DNA of 64,000 nt from WHTK01 sp965197795 (GTDB lineage: Bacteria; Chloroflexota; Dehalococcoidia; DSTF01; WHTK01). The stretch spans positions 2,108,001-2,172,000 of the forward strand of contig OZ240228.1 in the NCBI GenBank assembly GCA_965197795.1, in the 5' to 3' direction. The notes beneath the pieces are model-generated. The model was not told the DNA's origin and searched no databases. It saw only the letters and a list, made by a program, of their open reading frames with translations. This document shows, one piece after another, positions 51,514-60,824 of the stretch (position 1 is its first letter; the number at the start of each line of letters is the position of its first letter). A program made the translations under genes and the position numbers.

Positions 51514-52335
51514 CTATTGCTCCGCTGTGGTGGCCGCAGCCTCCGCTTCCGGCTCGGCCGCGTCAGTTGGACTCGGCTCGTCCGGCGAAACAGAGTACGT
51601 CGTCTGTCCTTCTTCGAACTCGAACTGCTCGGCGTCGTCGCCCAGCTCGCGACGCTGCAGCCCCTCGAGGACGGCATCGGAGATGCGAGTCGTGACCAGC
51701 CGCACGGCGCGAATCGCGTCGTCGTTGGACGGGACCGGGTAGTCGATGAGATTCGGGTTGCAGTTCGTGTCCGTCATCGCGACGATCGGCGTCCCGGTGC
51801 GGTTGGCCTCGGCAATGGCGATGTACTCCATGCTGGGGTCGACGATAAAGACCGCCGCCGGCAGCCGTGTCATCTCTTTGATGCCCCCGAAGTGGCGGTT
51901 GAGACGTTCAATCTCTTCTTCGATTTTGAGGACGTCCTTCTTCGACATGCGGCCGAACTCGCCGCGGGCCAGGGCGTCCTCGAGGCGTACGAGGTGGTCG
52001 ATGCGTCCCTGGATCGTCTGGAAGTTGGTCAGCGTGCCGCCGAGCCAACGGCTGTTGACGTACGGCATGCTGCAGCGCGTCGCCTCGAGCTGAATCGTCT
52101 CCTGGGCCTGCTTTTTGGTGCCCACGAAGAGGATGCTGCCGCCCTTGGAGACGGTGTCGGACACCCACTCACTCGCCTCTTCCAGACGGCGGACCGTCTG
52201 TTGCAGGTCGATGATGTGGATGCCGTTACGCTGAGTGAAAATGAAGGGCCGCATACGCGGATCCCAGCGCCTTGTCTGGTGCCCGAAATGCGCACCTGCC
52301 TCTAGCAGGGATTTCATCGTTACAGTTGTTGCCAC
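51514..52335 (-). CDS. rpsB: 30S ribosomal protein S2
   Basis: 273 residues from a GTG at 52335, chosen because GGGAGGA lies 10 nt upstream and the family starts at MKSLLEAGAHFGHQTRRWDP. Typical S2 motifs: FIFTQRNGIHIIDLQQT, GGSILFVGTKKQAQET, NSRWLGGTLTNFQTI and IVAMTDTNCNPNLIDYPVP. A C-terminal acidic Glu/Ala tail of ~45 residues is an extension. First gene of the long reverse-strand cluster; the promoter should lie in 52336-52493. Confidence 0.97.
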   Translation of the reverse strand: MATTVTMKSLLEAGAHFGHQTRRWDPRMRPFIFTQRNGIHIIDLQQTVRRLEEASEWVSDTVSKGGSILFVGTKKQAQETIQLEATRCSMPYVNSRWLGGTLTNFQTIQGRIDHLVRLEDALARGEFGRMSKKDVLKIEEEIERLNRHFGGIKEMTRLPAAVFIVDPSMEYIAIAEANRTGTPIVAMTDTNCNPNLIDYPVPSNDDAIRAVRLVTTRISDAVLEGLQRRELGDDAEQFEFEEGQTTYSVSPDEPSPTDAAEPEAEAAATTAEQ

Positions 52336-52493
52336 GCTGTTAGCGTCCTCCCTTTCGCGGAGCGTCCTTGCGAACCTAGCTACGACGGATTTTGCGGGTT
52401 CGAGTATAGCACGCAAGCGGGCCAGATTCAGAGCCGCAGTTGCGGACTCTTCACCGCGGTACTACGGTTCTTGCAACGCGAAAGGGGCATGAC

Positions 52494-53286
52494 ATGACTA
52501 ACGGCGCAGGCAGCTTACAAACGCAAGAGGGCATCGTATTCGCTAACGTGGGCGGCGCCGAGCTCAAGCTCGACGTTCACAGCCCTCCCGCGGGTGCGGC
52601 GAACGGCGCTTGCGTCATCGAGCTCTTCGGTGGCGGCTTCGTGCGCGGGCACCGCGGCGGACATTACGAAGGCGTCTTCCAGCGCTTCGCGGCGCTCGGC
52701 TACGTCTGTATTGCGCCCGACTATCGCCACGCCCCGGACACGAAATGGCCGGGGCAGATGGAAGATGCCAAGGCGGCGGTTCGCTGGACCAAAGACAACG
52801 CTGGGCGGCTAGGGATAGACCCGGCGAGAGTGGTGCTTGCCGGCTACTCCGCGGGCGCCCTGATCGCCCTCGACGCGTGCAGCGACCCATCGCTTGGGCG
52901 TCGCCGCTTGCATCGCTTACTACCCGGCGACCGCCTCACGCAACGCCGACGGCTCCGACCACCCATTGCTACCGGCCGGCAGCTCGGACGAGGCATACGC
53001 CGCGCTGCAACCGCTGAACAACCTCCACGCGGATTACCCGCCCACGTTCCTGATCTGCGGCACTTCGGACGGCTTTCGCGCGCCGACCCAGGCAATCTAC
53101 GACAGGCTGATCGAGCTTGATGTCCCGGTTGAGCTGCACATGCTGGCCGGCCTGCATCACATCTTCGATCGCTACGCGGAGTTCGCGGACGTGTCGCGTG
53201 ACTGGTGCCACCAGTTCATGGACCGCTACGTGGTTAATCCGCGTGAATTTCCGGCCTTCGCACGGCCGGCGCCGGTGACTGCCTGA
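52494..53286 (+). pseudogene. Alpha/beta hydrolase (carboxylesterase), frameshifted paralogue
   Basis: The first frame gives MTNGAGSLQTQEGIVFANVG, the oxyanion-hole motif ELFGGGFVRG, and the nucleophile motif LAGYSAGALIALDA. Near 52895 coding jumps one base into VAACIAYYPATASRNADGSD, FLICGTSDGFRAP (Asp) and LAGLHHIFDRYAEF (His). About 14 codons present in the next gene between these parts are missing here. All three catalytic residues survive, but the frame is broken. AAAGGGG precedes the ATG. Tandem paralogue of the following esterase. Confidence 0.75.
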
Positions 53287-53330
53287 TCGTATAGGGCAGG
53301 CTGATTAACCAATGAAGGGAGTGAGCCAAG

Positions 53331-54149
53331 ATGGCCAGCAACGTTGATACCACGCTGAGGATCGAAAAGGACGTTACGTTCGCGGAGATAGACGGCCGTG
53401 AGCTGAAGCTCGACGTCTATTACGCCAACCCGGCGCTCGACAAGCGCACCGCTGTGATCCAGCTCTACGGCGGCGGCTTCGCCAACGGCAGCAAGGACGG
53501 CCGCAACACGGTTAGCGCCACGCTGCTAGCGGAGCGCGGCTACCTCGGCATATGCACCACGTACCGCCTATCTCAGGAGGCGAAGTGGCCCGCCCAACTA
53601 CACGACGTCAAAGCCACGATCCGGTGGGCCCGCGCAAACGCATCGCGGCTCGGCATCGACCCAGAGCGCATCACGCTAGCCGGCTACTCGGCCGGTGGGC
53701 TGCTGGCGCTCGTCGCCGCGGGCAGCGCCGATCGCCCGGAGCTGGAAGGTGCCCTCGGCCCGCTCGACGTAAGCTCCGAGATCGCCGCGGTCATGGCCTA
53801 CTTCGCGGCCTCGATCCGGCGGCCCACCGATGGCAGCGACCACCAGGTCATGCCAATGGGAAGCGACGACGCAACCTACGCTGCCGCTGACCCCTACACG
53901 TACGTCGGGCCGTCATACCCGCCGACGATCCTGTTCCACGGCACTGCGGACGACGTCTTACCCCACACCCAAAGCGTCGACTTCTCAGAAAAGTTGCGTG
54001 CTGCCGGCGTCGCGACCGAGTACCACATCTTCGACGCCGTGCCGCACATCTTCGACAAGTACGAGCCCTACGGCCGGCTCTGCGCCGAGCTCAGCGACGC
54101 CTTCCTGGACCGGACGATCGTGGAGCCGCGGGACTACCCGCGACCCTAG
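53331..54149 (+). CDS. Alpha/beta hydrolase (BD-FAE-like carboxylesterase)
   Basis: 272-residue esterase of the hormone-sensitive-lipase/BD-FAE type. Oxyanion-hole motif IQLYGGGFANGS, nucleophile S120 in TLAGYSAGG, Asp in FHGTADDVLP, and His in AVPHIFDKY. No signal peptide, so cytosolic; the natural ester is unknown. GGGAG lies ~10 nt before the ATG. It is the intact copy of a tandem pair with the frameshifted gene 44 bp upstream, about 40-45% identical by eye. Confidence 0.88.
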   Translation: MASNVDTTLRIEKDVTFAEIDGRELKLDVYYANPALDKRTAVIQLYGGGFANGSKDGRNTVSATLLAERGYLGICTTYRLSQEAKWPAQLHDVKATIRWARANASRLGIDPERITLAGYSAGGLLALVAAGSADRPELEGALGPLDVSSEIAAVMAYFAASIRRPTDGSDHQVMPMGSDDATYAAADPYTYVGPSYPPTILFHGTADDVLPHTQSVDFSEKLRAAGVATEYHIFDAVPHIFDKYEPYGRLCAELSDAFLDRTIVEPRDYPRP

Positions 54150-54324
54150 GCCTTCGCAGATGCTGGCGATCGCCTTCTCCGTGTACCGGACAATGACCCT
54201 GAGGAAGCCACGATTTCCTTCAACAGCGTGATCCACGTCACCAGAAAAGGGCGTCAGGCATCCTACCTTGGGATCAAGGAATAGTTCACTCAGACGCGAA
54301 ACTCTTGCCGATAGCCTCAAGACC

Positions 54325-54894
54325 GTGAAGCGCCGAGGCTTGTACTGGTTCCTGGCGCTGGGTGCCGCCGCCGTGGCCCTGGCCGCCTGTAGTAGCGACG
54401 GCGATTCCGACGCCGCCGCGTCGTCAGGCGGCGCGAGCTCATCGGGCGATGACAGCTTCCAGATATCCCTGTACCAGGGGGAGGAGACCATCGGCGCGGA
54501 CGAGTTCGGCTTTTCCGAGCTTCTGACGCGAGGCAAGCCGGTCGTGCTCAACTTCTGGGCCGGCCTGTGTCCACCGTGCCGCGCCGAGATGCCGAGCTTC
54601 CAAAAGGTGTATGACGAGAATGCCGACGACCTGATTCTGATCGGAGTCGACGTTGGACCTTTCATCAGCCTTGGGTCGACAGAGGACGGCACCAACCTGC
54701 TCGAAGAGCTGGGCGTAACCTACCCGGCCGGGCAGGCGCTCTCGGCCCAGGTCGTACGTCAATTCATCATTCTCTCCATGCCGACGACCGTCTTTTACGA
54801 CGCCAGCGGCCAGGAAGTCAGCCGCCACTCGGGCTTCCTCACGGAGGGTCAGCTGCGGGACGAGATAGAGGAGCTGCTCAGCGCTCAGCCTTGA
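54325..54894 (+). CDS. TlpA-like thioredoxin-fold lipoprotein
   Basis: 189 residues: a signal peptide with lipobox ALAACSS (Cys22), a Ser/Gly/Asp-rich spacer, then a TlpA/ResA-like domain with the redox pair LCPPC (C82, C85) in NFWAGLCPPCRAEMPSF and the cis-Pro motif ILSMPTTVFYD. It would reduce or exchange disulfides outside the membrane, fed by the CcdA protein that follows. I chose GTG at 54325; a TTG at 54268 would add 19 unlikely residues. Confidence 0.88.
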   Translation: MKRRGLYWFLALGAAAVALAACSSDGDSDAAASSGGASSSGDDSFQISLYQGEETIGADEFGFSELLTRGKPVVLNFWAGLCPPCRAEMPSFQKVYDENADDLILIGVDVGPFISLGSTEDGTNLLEELGVTYPAGQALSAQVVRQFIILSMPTTVFYDASGQEVSRHSGFLTEGQLRDEIEELLSAQP

Positions 54895-54935
54895 TCGAGG
54901 CTGATTCGAAACGCTGGCTCCGGGGAATCTAGCAA

Positions 54936-55835
54936 ATGCGAGCATACTTCGAGAGCACCATAGGCATCCCTTACCGCACCGTGTTGGGCGTGGTCGCGTT
55001 CATCGTCGCGATCTCAGTCGCCCTGATCGGCGCCGCCCTGACCGAAGGGACCACCGGACCACTCAACACGACCGGTGAGCGCTTCTCATCCTCGGCATCA
55101 GGCGAGCTTGGCGGCGTATCGACGCTTCTGCCGCTTGGATTCGCCTTCGCGGCGGGCATAGTCTCGGCGGTCAATCCTTGCGGCTTCTCCATGCTCGCCC
55201 CGTACCTGGGACTCTATCTCGGGACCGATTCCGGTTCGGCCGAGGGCGAGAAATCGGGCCGCGACTTGCTGCTCGCCTTGAAAGTCGGCGGGACCGTGAC
55301 TCTCGGTTTCATTCTGCTGTTTGGCGCGGTTGGTCTCGCCATCGGCCTGGGGGCTAACACGCTGATCAAAGTCTTCCCGTGGATCGGCCTGGTCCTCGGC
55401 TTCTTGCTCGCCGGCGCCGGTGCCTGGATGGTGTCGGGCGGCAAGCTCTACACGGCGACGGCACAGGACCTCGCTTCGCGCGTGACGTCCACCGAGAGTC
55501 GGTCGCTGCGTGGTTACTTCGCGTTCGGCCTGAGCTACGGCACCGCTTCGCTGAGCTGCACGCTGCCGATCCTCCTCAGCGTCATCGGCGGCTCAATAGC
55601 CGTCAGCGGCCTCGCGAATGCTCTGGGCCAGTTCCTGCTGTATGGATTGGGAAAGGGGTCGGTGATCATGGCGCTGACTCTGGCGCTCGCCGTCCTGAAG
55701 ACCGGCCTTTCGAGCCGCCTTCGCCTGCTCCTGCCCTACATCGAACCCTTAGGCGCCGTTCTGATGCTGGTTGCCGGGTCTTACGTGCTCTACTACTGGC
55801 TCACGATCGGCGGCCTCGGCGACCGGATCGTATGA
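54936..55835 (+). CDS. ccdA: CcdA/DsbD-type membrane electron transfer protein
   Basis: 299-residue polytopic protein with about seven membrane segments. The hallmark conserved cysteines are in VSAVNPCGFSMLAPYLGLYL and in GTASLSCTLPILLSVIGG. CcdA carries electrons from cytosolic thioredoxin across the membrane to partners such as the TlpA-like protein encoded just upstream. An extra N-terminal membrane segment and ~45-residue loop precede the core. It overlaps the next gene by 4 nt. Confidence 0.9.
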   Translation: MRAYFESTIGIPYRTVLGVVAFIVAISVALIGAALTEGTTGPLNTTGERFSSSASGELGGVSTLLPLGFAFAAGIVSAVNPCGFSMLAPYLGLYLGTDSGSAEGEKSGRDLLLALKVGGTVTLGFILLFGAVGLAIGLGANTLIKVFPWIGLVLGFLLAGAGAWMVSGGKLYTATAQDLASRVTSTESRSLRGYFAFGLSYGTASLSCTLPILLSVIGGSIAVSGLANALGQFLLYGLGKGSVIMALTLALAVLKTGLSSRLRLLLPYIEPLGAVLMLVAGSYVLYYWLTIGGLGDRIV

Positions 55836-56118
55836 GCACGAGCCGCTCGATGAGCCATGCGCCAGGGGCGACTCGCGAGTCGCCTGACGGGCCTCAGTTG
55901 CAGAACCCGGCGAATCTCGACTCCGGAAAGCTCCGGACCGGATCGCTGGCAGAACTCATGGCGGTCTGTTTCTGGCCGGGTTCACTTCCATCACGGCGCT
56001 CTTCGCGGTCAGCTTCAGCTCGCTGATCTTCATGATCCTGGTTGCCCTGTGGGCGGGCATCACCGCGTTCATTCTGGCCGCTGCCTGGAGACCGCGGCCC
56101 TCGCGCTCGCGAGAATAG
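55832..56118 (+). pseudogene. Small membrane protein gene with frameshift
   Basis: ATGA overlap with ccdA. The first frame gives a polar part ending TGSLAELMAV; after a one-base frame change it becomes LFLAGFTSITALFAVSFSSL and IFMILVALWAGITAF, two clear membrane segments, then a basic tail and stop at 56118. Read together this would be a ~95-residue two-helix protein, the third member of a TlpA-CcdA operon. No family is recognised. It may be intact if the indel is a sequencing error. Confidence 0.55.
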
Positions 56119-56962
56119 CTCTGCGCTGGTAGGCTTCGCGAGCGAAGTGCGAATCCGGCCGTGGATTACGCACGCCATCAACCTCGATGTAGTCGACCTG
56201 CTCCTCGAAGAACGCGACGTGGCTGCCGGTGATTCGCGCCGCCTGCCGGGTGGCCTGAGGGTAGTACCAGGCCATGTCCTCGTGGACCCGACCGCTGATT
56301 TCCAGGGAGTAATAGTGCGCCTGTCCCTTGTAGGGGCAAAGCGTCCTGCTGGAGCTGGGACGCAGCAGGTCCATGCGAACGTCCAGCTTCGGGATGTAGT
56401 AGCGGGTAATCAGGACTGTTTCGAACAGCAGGATCGGGTGGGTCGTCTCCGCGACCGTCTCTCCGTCAACGACCACGCGCACGTGACGCGTGCTGGGCAG
56501 GCAATCGATCCAGACGTACGGGTCGCGGGCGTGCTGAATGACCTCCTCGTCCTCTTCGAACCAGGCGTCCAGCTTGGCCCACCGGAAGGCGACGTATCCG
56601 CGCAGGTCCGGCGCCCCGCTGATCGTAGGACCGGCGACGCCTGGGACGGACGCGTCGAACCTCCAGGTCGCGTTTTCCGCGACGCGATCGCCCACCACGA
56701 TGTCGTAGTAGGCAACCTGACCCAGATGCGGGTCGTTCAGCGTTTCGTTGCTGGCCCGCAGGAGGTCCAGGCGCACGTCCTGGGCCGGGACGTAATAGAC
56801 GGGCGTGCCGCGGCGCGCGCCGACGGAGCGAAGCACCACCCTGCGACGCGTGTCGGCAACCGTCACGCCCGCGAAGACATCGCGGACCCGCCGCGGCGTC
56901 GACTCGATGTGCAGAACAACGTTTCGAAAATGCTCTAGAAGCGGTTCAGCGTTACTCGGCAA
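56069..56962 (-). CDS. Tandem DUF427 protein
   Basis: 297 residues made of two DUF427 units. The first spans about 10-145 (VTVADTRRRVVLRSVGARRG, VYYVPAQDVRLDLL, GQVAYYDIVVGDRVAENATW). The second spans about 155-285 (VRVVVDGETVAETTHPILLF, RYYIPKLDVRMDLL, GQAHYYSLEISGRVHEDMAW). Each carries the Y-Y/P-x-x-D-V-R-x-D-L-L core and a Y-x-x-G-x-A-x-Y-Y motif. The fold's function is unknown. It overlaps the tail of the small membrane gene on the other strand. Confidence 0.88.
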   Translation of the reverse strand: MPSNAEPLLEHFRNVVLHIESTPRRVRDVFAGVTVADTRRRVVLRSVGARRGTPVYYVPAQDVRLDLLRASNETLNDPHLGQVAYYDIVVGDRVAENATWRFDASVPGVAGPTISGAPDLRGYVAFRWAKLDAWFEEDEEVIQHARDPYVWIDCLPSTRHVRVVVDGETVAETTHPILLFETVLITRYYIPKLDVRMDLLRPSSSRTLCPYKGQAHYYSLEISGRVHEDMAWYYPQATRQAARITGSHVAFFEEQVDYIEVDGVRNPRPDSHFAREAYQRRAILASARAAVSRQRPE

Positions 56963-56998
56963 TTCGCTCCCCCGGCGCTCTGGTTGGTTCGCCCGGCG

Positions 56999-57360
56999 TC
57001 ACGGCTGGAAGACGGTTACCTCGGGGAAGGCAGTGACGTAGTAGAACCAGAACGCGGTCCGGGTTAGCAGCGGCGCAAGCGTGGTGCCTGAGAGCTCACC
57101 GCTCTCCGCCTTCCCACCTATCCACCAGGTACTGCCCGTCTCCACGTCCACGAAATGCTCTCCCTGCCGCACGAACGTCAGCACTCTGCCCTCGATGGGG
57201 GATCGTAGGCCGTGGCGAGGGGGCCGAGCTCCTGGCTGAAGATTACAACCGGGACGCCACCGACGACTTCGTCGATCGCGCTATCGCCCAGCTCCGCGAT
57301 GGGATAGGCGCGGGCCGCATCACCGATCTCGACTCCGTTGAAGACTGAGTCGATCCTCAT
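56999..57360 (-). pseudogene. DUF3179 protein, truncated and frameshifted
   Basis: The first part reads IGDAARAYPIAELGDSAIDE and VGGVPVVIF, the second (after a shift within the CCCCC run near 57195) VLTFVRQGEHFVDVETGSTW and LSGTTLAPLL, ending VTAFPEVTVFQP. That is the inner half of a DUF3179 protein, normally ~300 residues; the N-terminal half is missing. The indel lies in a homopolymer, so that break may be a sequencing error, while the truncation looks real. Confidence 0.65.
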
Positions 57361-57520
57361 TTCTCAATTGTCTCGACAGCCGACGGGTGGCGAGGTGATC
57401 GAGGTCACTCGCCGAGGTGCGCGCAACCACAAAGGACGGACTGACCGTGCACCGCATGGTTCCGCCCACCGAGTCCGCGCGCCCGCCCTTTGCCCTTAGG
57501 TCAACACATGCGACGCATTT

Positions 57521-58470
57521 ATGCTTGGGCCAATGCTCGGTGGTGTCCTGGCCGTGTTTTCGGCCCTTGCCTTCAGCTTCAACGCTGTCGCCATACGCAG
57601 GGGAGGGTTCACGCCACTCCGCTGCAAGCCGCGTTCGTCACGATCCTGATCGGCGTACCGCTTTTCCTGCTGGCCGCGCTGCTGCTGGGCCAAGTGCAGC
57701 GTGCCGACGAAGTGTCCGCTTCCAGCTACGCGCTGCTGGCGGCCAGCGGGATCGTCAACTTCGTCGGCGGCCGATACTTCAACTACCGGGCGATAGACGC
57801 GCTGGGCTTGGCGCGGGCCGCCCCGTTCCAGGCGATCAGCCTCCCGTACAGCATTCTGATCGCTTTCATCTTCCTCGGCGAAGGCCTCTCCGCGGTGATG
57901 ATCCTGGCCGTAGGGCTGATCATCGTCGGGCCCGCGATCATGGTGGAGCGCCGGCTAGAACAGGAGCCCGGTAGCGATGTCCTGGGCCCTGAGCGCAACG
58001 CAGTCGCTCTGCGACTTCGCCAGCGCCAGGTCGAGGGGTACTTCTACGCGATCGTGGCCGCCGTCGCTTACGGCACCAGCCCGATTTTGATCCGCGCCGC
58101 CATCGAGGACAGCAGCGCCGTTGCGTTGCTGGGCGGGCTCGTGGCCCACGCGGCAGCGGCCATCGTGCTGCTCTCCCTGGCCGTGTCGCCCGTCGGGACG
58201 GAGCTACGGCAAGCCATAAGCGTCAGGGTGTTCCGGACCTTTCTGTTTGCCGGGCTTTTGGTCTTCCTGGCTCAGGTCCTGCGGTTCCTGGCGCTGGCGC
58301 TCGCGCCGATCGCCATCGCGACCGCCCTGGAGCGAACCCAGATCGTCTTCACCTTCCTGCTCGCCTACAAGGTGAACCAGGCGCTGGAGCTGATAACGCT
58401 ACGAGTCGCGTTCGGCGTCCTCGCGTCCTCAGTCGGCGCGGTCTTGCTCGTCGCGACGCTGGCGTACTGA
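57521..58470 (+). pseudogene. DMT/EamA-family transporter, frameshifted near the start
   Basis: The first frame starts MLGPMLGGVLAVFSALAFSF and NAVAIRRG, a typical EamA TM1. At the GGGGAGGG run near 57603 coding moves one base to TPLQAAFVTILIGVPLFLLA, and then runs intact through nine further membrane segments to 58470, with two EamA repeats. Members export small metabolites. A caller that starts at 57490 in the second frame gives a nonsense N-terminus. The break in a G run may be a sequencing error, so the gene is perhaps functional. Confidence 0.75.
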
Positions 58471-58499
58471 GCCGGCGGGGCAGCTGCCCGACGCGGCCG

Positions 58500-59894
58500 T
58501 TAGCTCAGTTCGGGCCTTGCTTCGTGCCAGTCGGTGCGCTTCTGATAGACGTCGCCGGCCTGAAAGAGCGTGTTTTCCTGGAACGGCCTGCCGATCAGCT
58601 GCATGCTCAACGGCAAATCGGCATCGCTGAAACCCACCGGAACCGAGAGGGCCGGCACGCCCGCCAGGCTGAACGTGCCGCGGTGCGCCCGGGCCCCGAA
58701 GAACTGACGCAGCACGGCTTCTTTGCTGGTCAGGCCCGTCGTCGTCGGCAGATTCGGGGCGACCTCGGCCTGCGTCGGGGTCACCAGGACGTCGACTCCA
58801 TCGAGCAGACCCATGATGTCGCGCCGCATCAGCATTCGCAGGCGCGAGAGCTTCGCGTTCTCGGCACCAGTAATCAGGGCGCCGTACATCAGACGCCGGC
58901 GTGAGGCGAAGTCGAAGTCCTGCGGCCGTTCCTGTAGGCGGTGCCGATGCACAAAAGCGCCTTCGGCGTCGGAGAGGCCGCCACACAACATGCCGCCTTG
59001 CGGGAACAACGGCAGCGAAACGTCGACCACGGTTGCCCCGGCGGCGCGCAGCACCTCGATCGCCGCTTCCAGACCCTCTGCGACCTCGTCCGTGCTGGCC
59101 CCGTCGTCGATACTCTCGCGCACGAGGCCGATGCGCAGACCTGACACGTCATCGCGCGCGGTGAAAGGCGCCGAGGAGCCGTCCGCATCGGCCGTGTCGC
59201 CGGTGATGGCTTGAAAGACCATGGCGCAGTCGGTGACGGTCTTCGTCATCGGGCCGATGGTGTCGAAGAACCAGGCCAGCGGCCAGGTGCCACGGCGGCT
59301 TACGCGGCCCCACGTGGGCCGGAGGCCGACGATGCCGCACCACGCCGCGGGACCACGGATCGAGCCCGCGGTGTCGCCGCCGAGCGCCGCGGCGCAGAGC
59401 GACGCGGAGACCGCGATGCCCGAGCCCGACGAGGACTGACCGGCCTGCCTCGTTTCGTCCCAGGGGTTATGCGGCACGCCGTAGGGATGCACGATGTTGC
59501 CGCCCAGGGCGAACTCGCTCATGTTCAGCTTGCCGAGGATGACAGCTCCGGCGTCTCGTAGCCTGGCGACGGCGGTTGAATCGGCCTCGGCCACGTAGTC
59601 GACCAGCTTGCTGCCCGCGGTCGTCCGCATGCCTTCGACGTCGAGCTGGTCCTTGACGGCCACTGGCAGTCCGTGCAGCGGCCCGAGCGGCTTGCCAAGC
59701 CTGACCGCTTCTTCGGCCAGCTGTGCCTGCACGAGCGCTGATTCTTCGGCGAGCGTGATGAACGCGTTAAGCCTCGAGAACCTCTTCGCACGCTCGATGT
59801 ATACCCGGGTCAGGTCGACTGGAGACAGCGTGCCTGATGCCAGCAGGGCCAAGAGCTCACTGGCGGGCCGAAGAACCGCGTCTTCAGGCTTCAT
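58500..59894 (-). CDS. Amidase-signature hydrolase
   Basis: 464 residues from ATG 59894. The Ser-cisSer-Lys triad is visible: K81 in LPVAVKDQLDV, the Ser cluster 154-156 in AGQSSSGSGIAVS, and nucleophile S178 in GGDTAGSIRGPAA. Typical inner motifs are AFITLAEES and GIVGLRPTWGRVSR. The AtzG-like small protein begins upstream and overlaps by 11 nt, pointing to a GatC-like partner, as in AtzE/AtzG amidases. A related amidase tail lies at the left edge of the window. The substrate is unknown. Confidence 0.92.
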   Translation of the reverse strand: MKPEDAVLRPASELLALLASGTLSPVDLTRVYIERAKRFSRLNAFITLAEESALVQAQLAEEAVRLGKPLGPLHGLPVAVKDQLDVEGMRTTAGSKLVDYVAEADSTAVARLRDAGAVILGKLNMSEFALGGNIVHPYGVPHNPWDETRQAGQSSSGSGIAVSASLCAAALGGDTAGSIRGPAAWCGIVGLRPTWGRVSRRGTWPLAWFFDTIGPMTKTVTDCAMVFQAITGDTADADGSSAPFTARDDVSGLRIGLVRESIDDGASTDEVAEGLEAAIEVLRAAGATVVDVSLPLFPQGGMLCGGLSDAEGAFVHRHRLQERPQDFDFASRRRLMYGALITGAENAKLSRLRMLMRRDIMGLLDGVDVLVTPTQAEVAPNLPTTTGLTSKEAVLRQFFGARAHRGTFSLAGVPALSVPVGFSDADLPLSMQLIGRPFQENTLFQAGDVYQKRTDWHEARPELS

Positions 59895-60084
59895 TGCGCG
59901 GCACCTGAGGGTCGAAAATCGTGACCGGCTCCTGGTCCTCCAGATCGTCCGGCTCCAGCTCCGCCAGCGCGCCACGCAGGGCGTTGATACGGTGCGTTAT
60001 CTCTTCCAGATCCTCGCCATCGACGGGCGACAGGCCGAGAGAAGCGAGCTGGGCGCGCACTTGCTCCGGGTTGAGGTCTGACAT
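59884..60084 (-). CDS. AtzG-like (GatC-related) small partner of amidase
   Basis: 66-residue acidic helical protein: MSDLNPEQVRAQLASLGLSP, then DLEEITHRINALRGALAELE. This fits GatC/AtzG-like proteins, which wrap around and stabilise an amidase subunit. It overlaps the amidase start by 11 nt (translational coupling). The identification rests on size, composition and context rather than a strong motif. Confidence 0.65.
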   Translation of the reverse strand: MSDLNPEQVRAQLASLGLSPVDGEDLEEITHRINALRGALAELEPDDLEDQEPVTIFDPQVPRNEA

Positions 60085-60236
60085 GGCTCACCTTCTTACT
60101 AGTCCAGGCTGATACTAGCGAGAACGCCGCGAGCCTGCATCTCGCAGTGGTCTCACGTCGGCCGAGCCCGAAAGGCACTATCCTTGACACTCAACACCGC
60201 GATGCCTCGCCAGGCCTTGCCGTCAAAGAGGGGATC

Positions 60237-60779
60237 ATGCCACTCGAGCAGAAACCAATCAGCGAACCGTTCCGGTCCAGCCCGTACGCCGTTCCGCTGG
60301 ACCATCAGGGCTGGCGGGGACTCGGCCTTACCGACGTCAGCGCCAAACGACGCACCTACACGCTGTTCTGGAACGAGCAGGTCCTGGTCTGCGGCCTTCT
60401 GCTCTTCCCCGGTGAACGCAGCATCCGTCACTCGCACGAGACCGGCGAGCTGAGCATCACGTTCTCGGACGCACTGCACCCGTCAGTTGGCTACAACCCA
60501 CCCGGCGTCGTCCACGGCGGCCCACCGGCTCCCGCCGAACCGAACCCGGGCGCGGCCGTGCTGATGGAAGCCCTGAAATCGGCTGGCATGCCGGAGATGA
60601 ACCAACTGCTGGAGCAGATGCTGGAGGAGCAACGCCAGCTACGTCAGTCCCTCGAGGAGCTGAAGTCTCCCGCCGGCCCTCGGATGCTGATCGACATCAC
60701 GTTCCCGCCCTTCAGGACGACCATCGTCGATTCCGTCTACGCGGAGGAACGCGTCGTGGTCGGCCCCTGGTATGACTAG
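60237..60779 (+). CDS. Cupin-like protein
   Basis: 180 residues from ATG 60237, preceded by AAGAGGGG. The centre has the cupin-like run FPGERSIRHSHETGELSITF with His-x-His and a later Glu, typical metal ligands, then PGVVHGGPPAP. The last third is a helical segment (MLEEQRQLRQSLEEL) before IDITFPPFRTTIVDS. Metal binding is likely; the role is unknown. It precedes a RidA-family and a Rieske gene on the same strand. Confidence 0.65.
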   Translation: MPLEQKPISEPFRSSPYAVPLDHQGWRGLGLTDVSAKRRTYTLFWNEQVLVCGLLLFPGERSIRHSHETGELSITFSDALHPSVGYNPPGVVHGGPPAPAEPNPGAAVLMEALKSAGMPEMNQLLEQMLEEQRQLRQSLEELKSPAGPRMLIDITFPPFRTTIVDSVYAEERVVVGPWYD

Positions 60780-60824
60780 ACCCGCCGGGCGCGATCATTA
60801 GTGTCGAATGAGATAGGTAGATAG

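Noticed and set aside
54164..54234. Short frame MLAIAFSVYRTMTLRKPRFP after the second esterase
   Set aside because: Only ~23 codons, no RBS, no partner and no conservation evidence.
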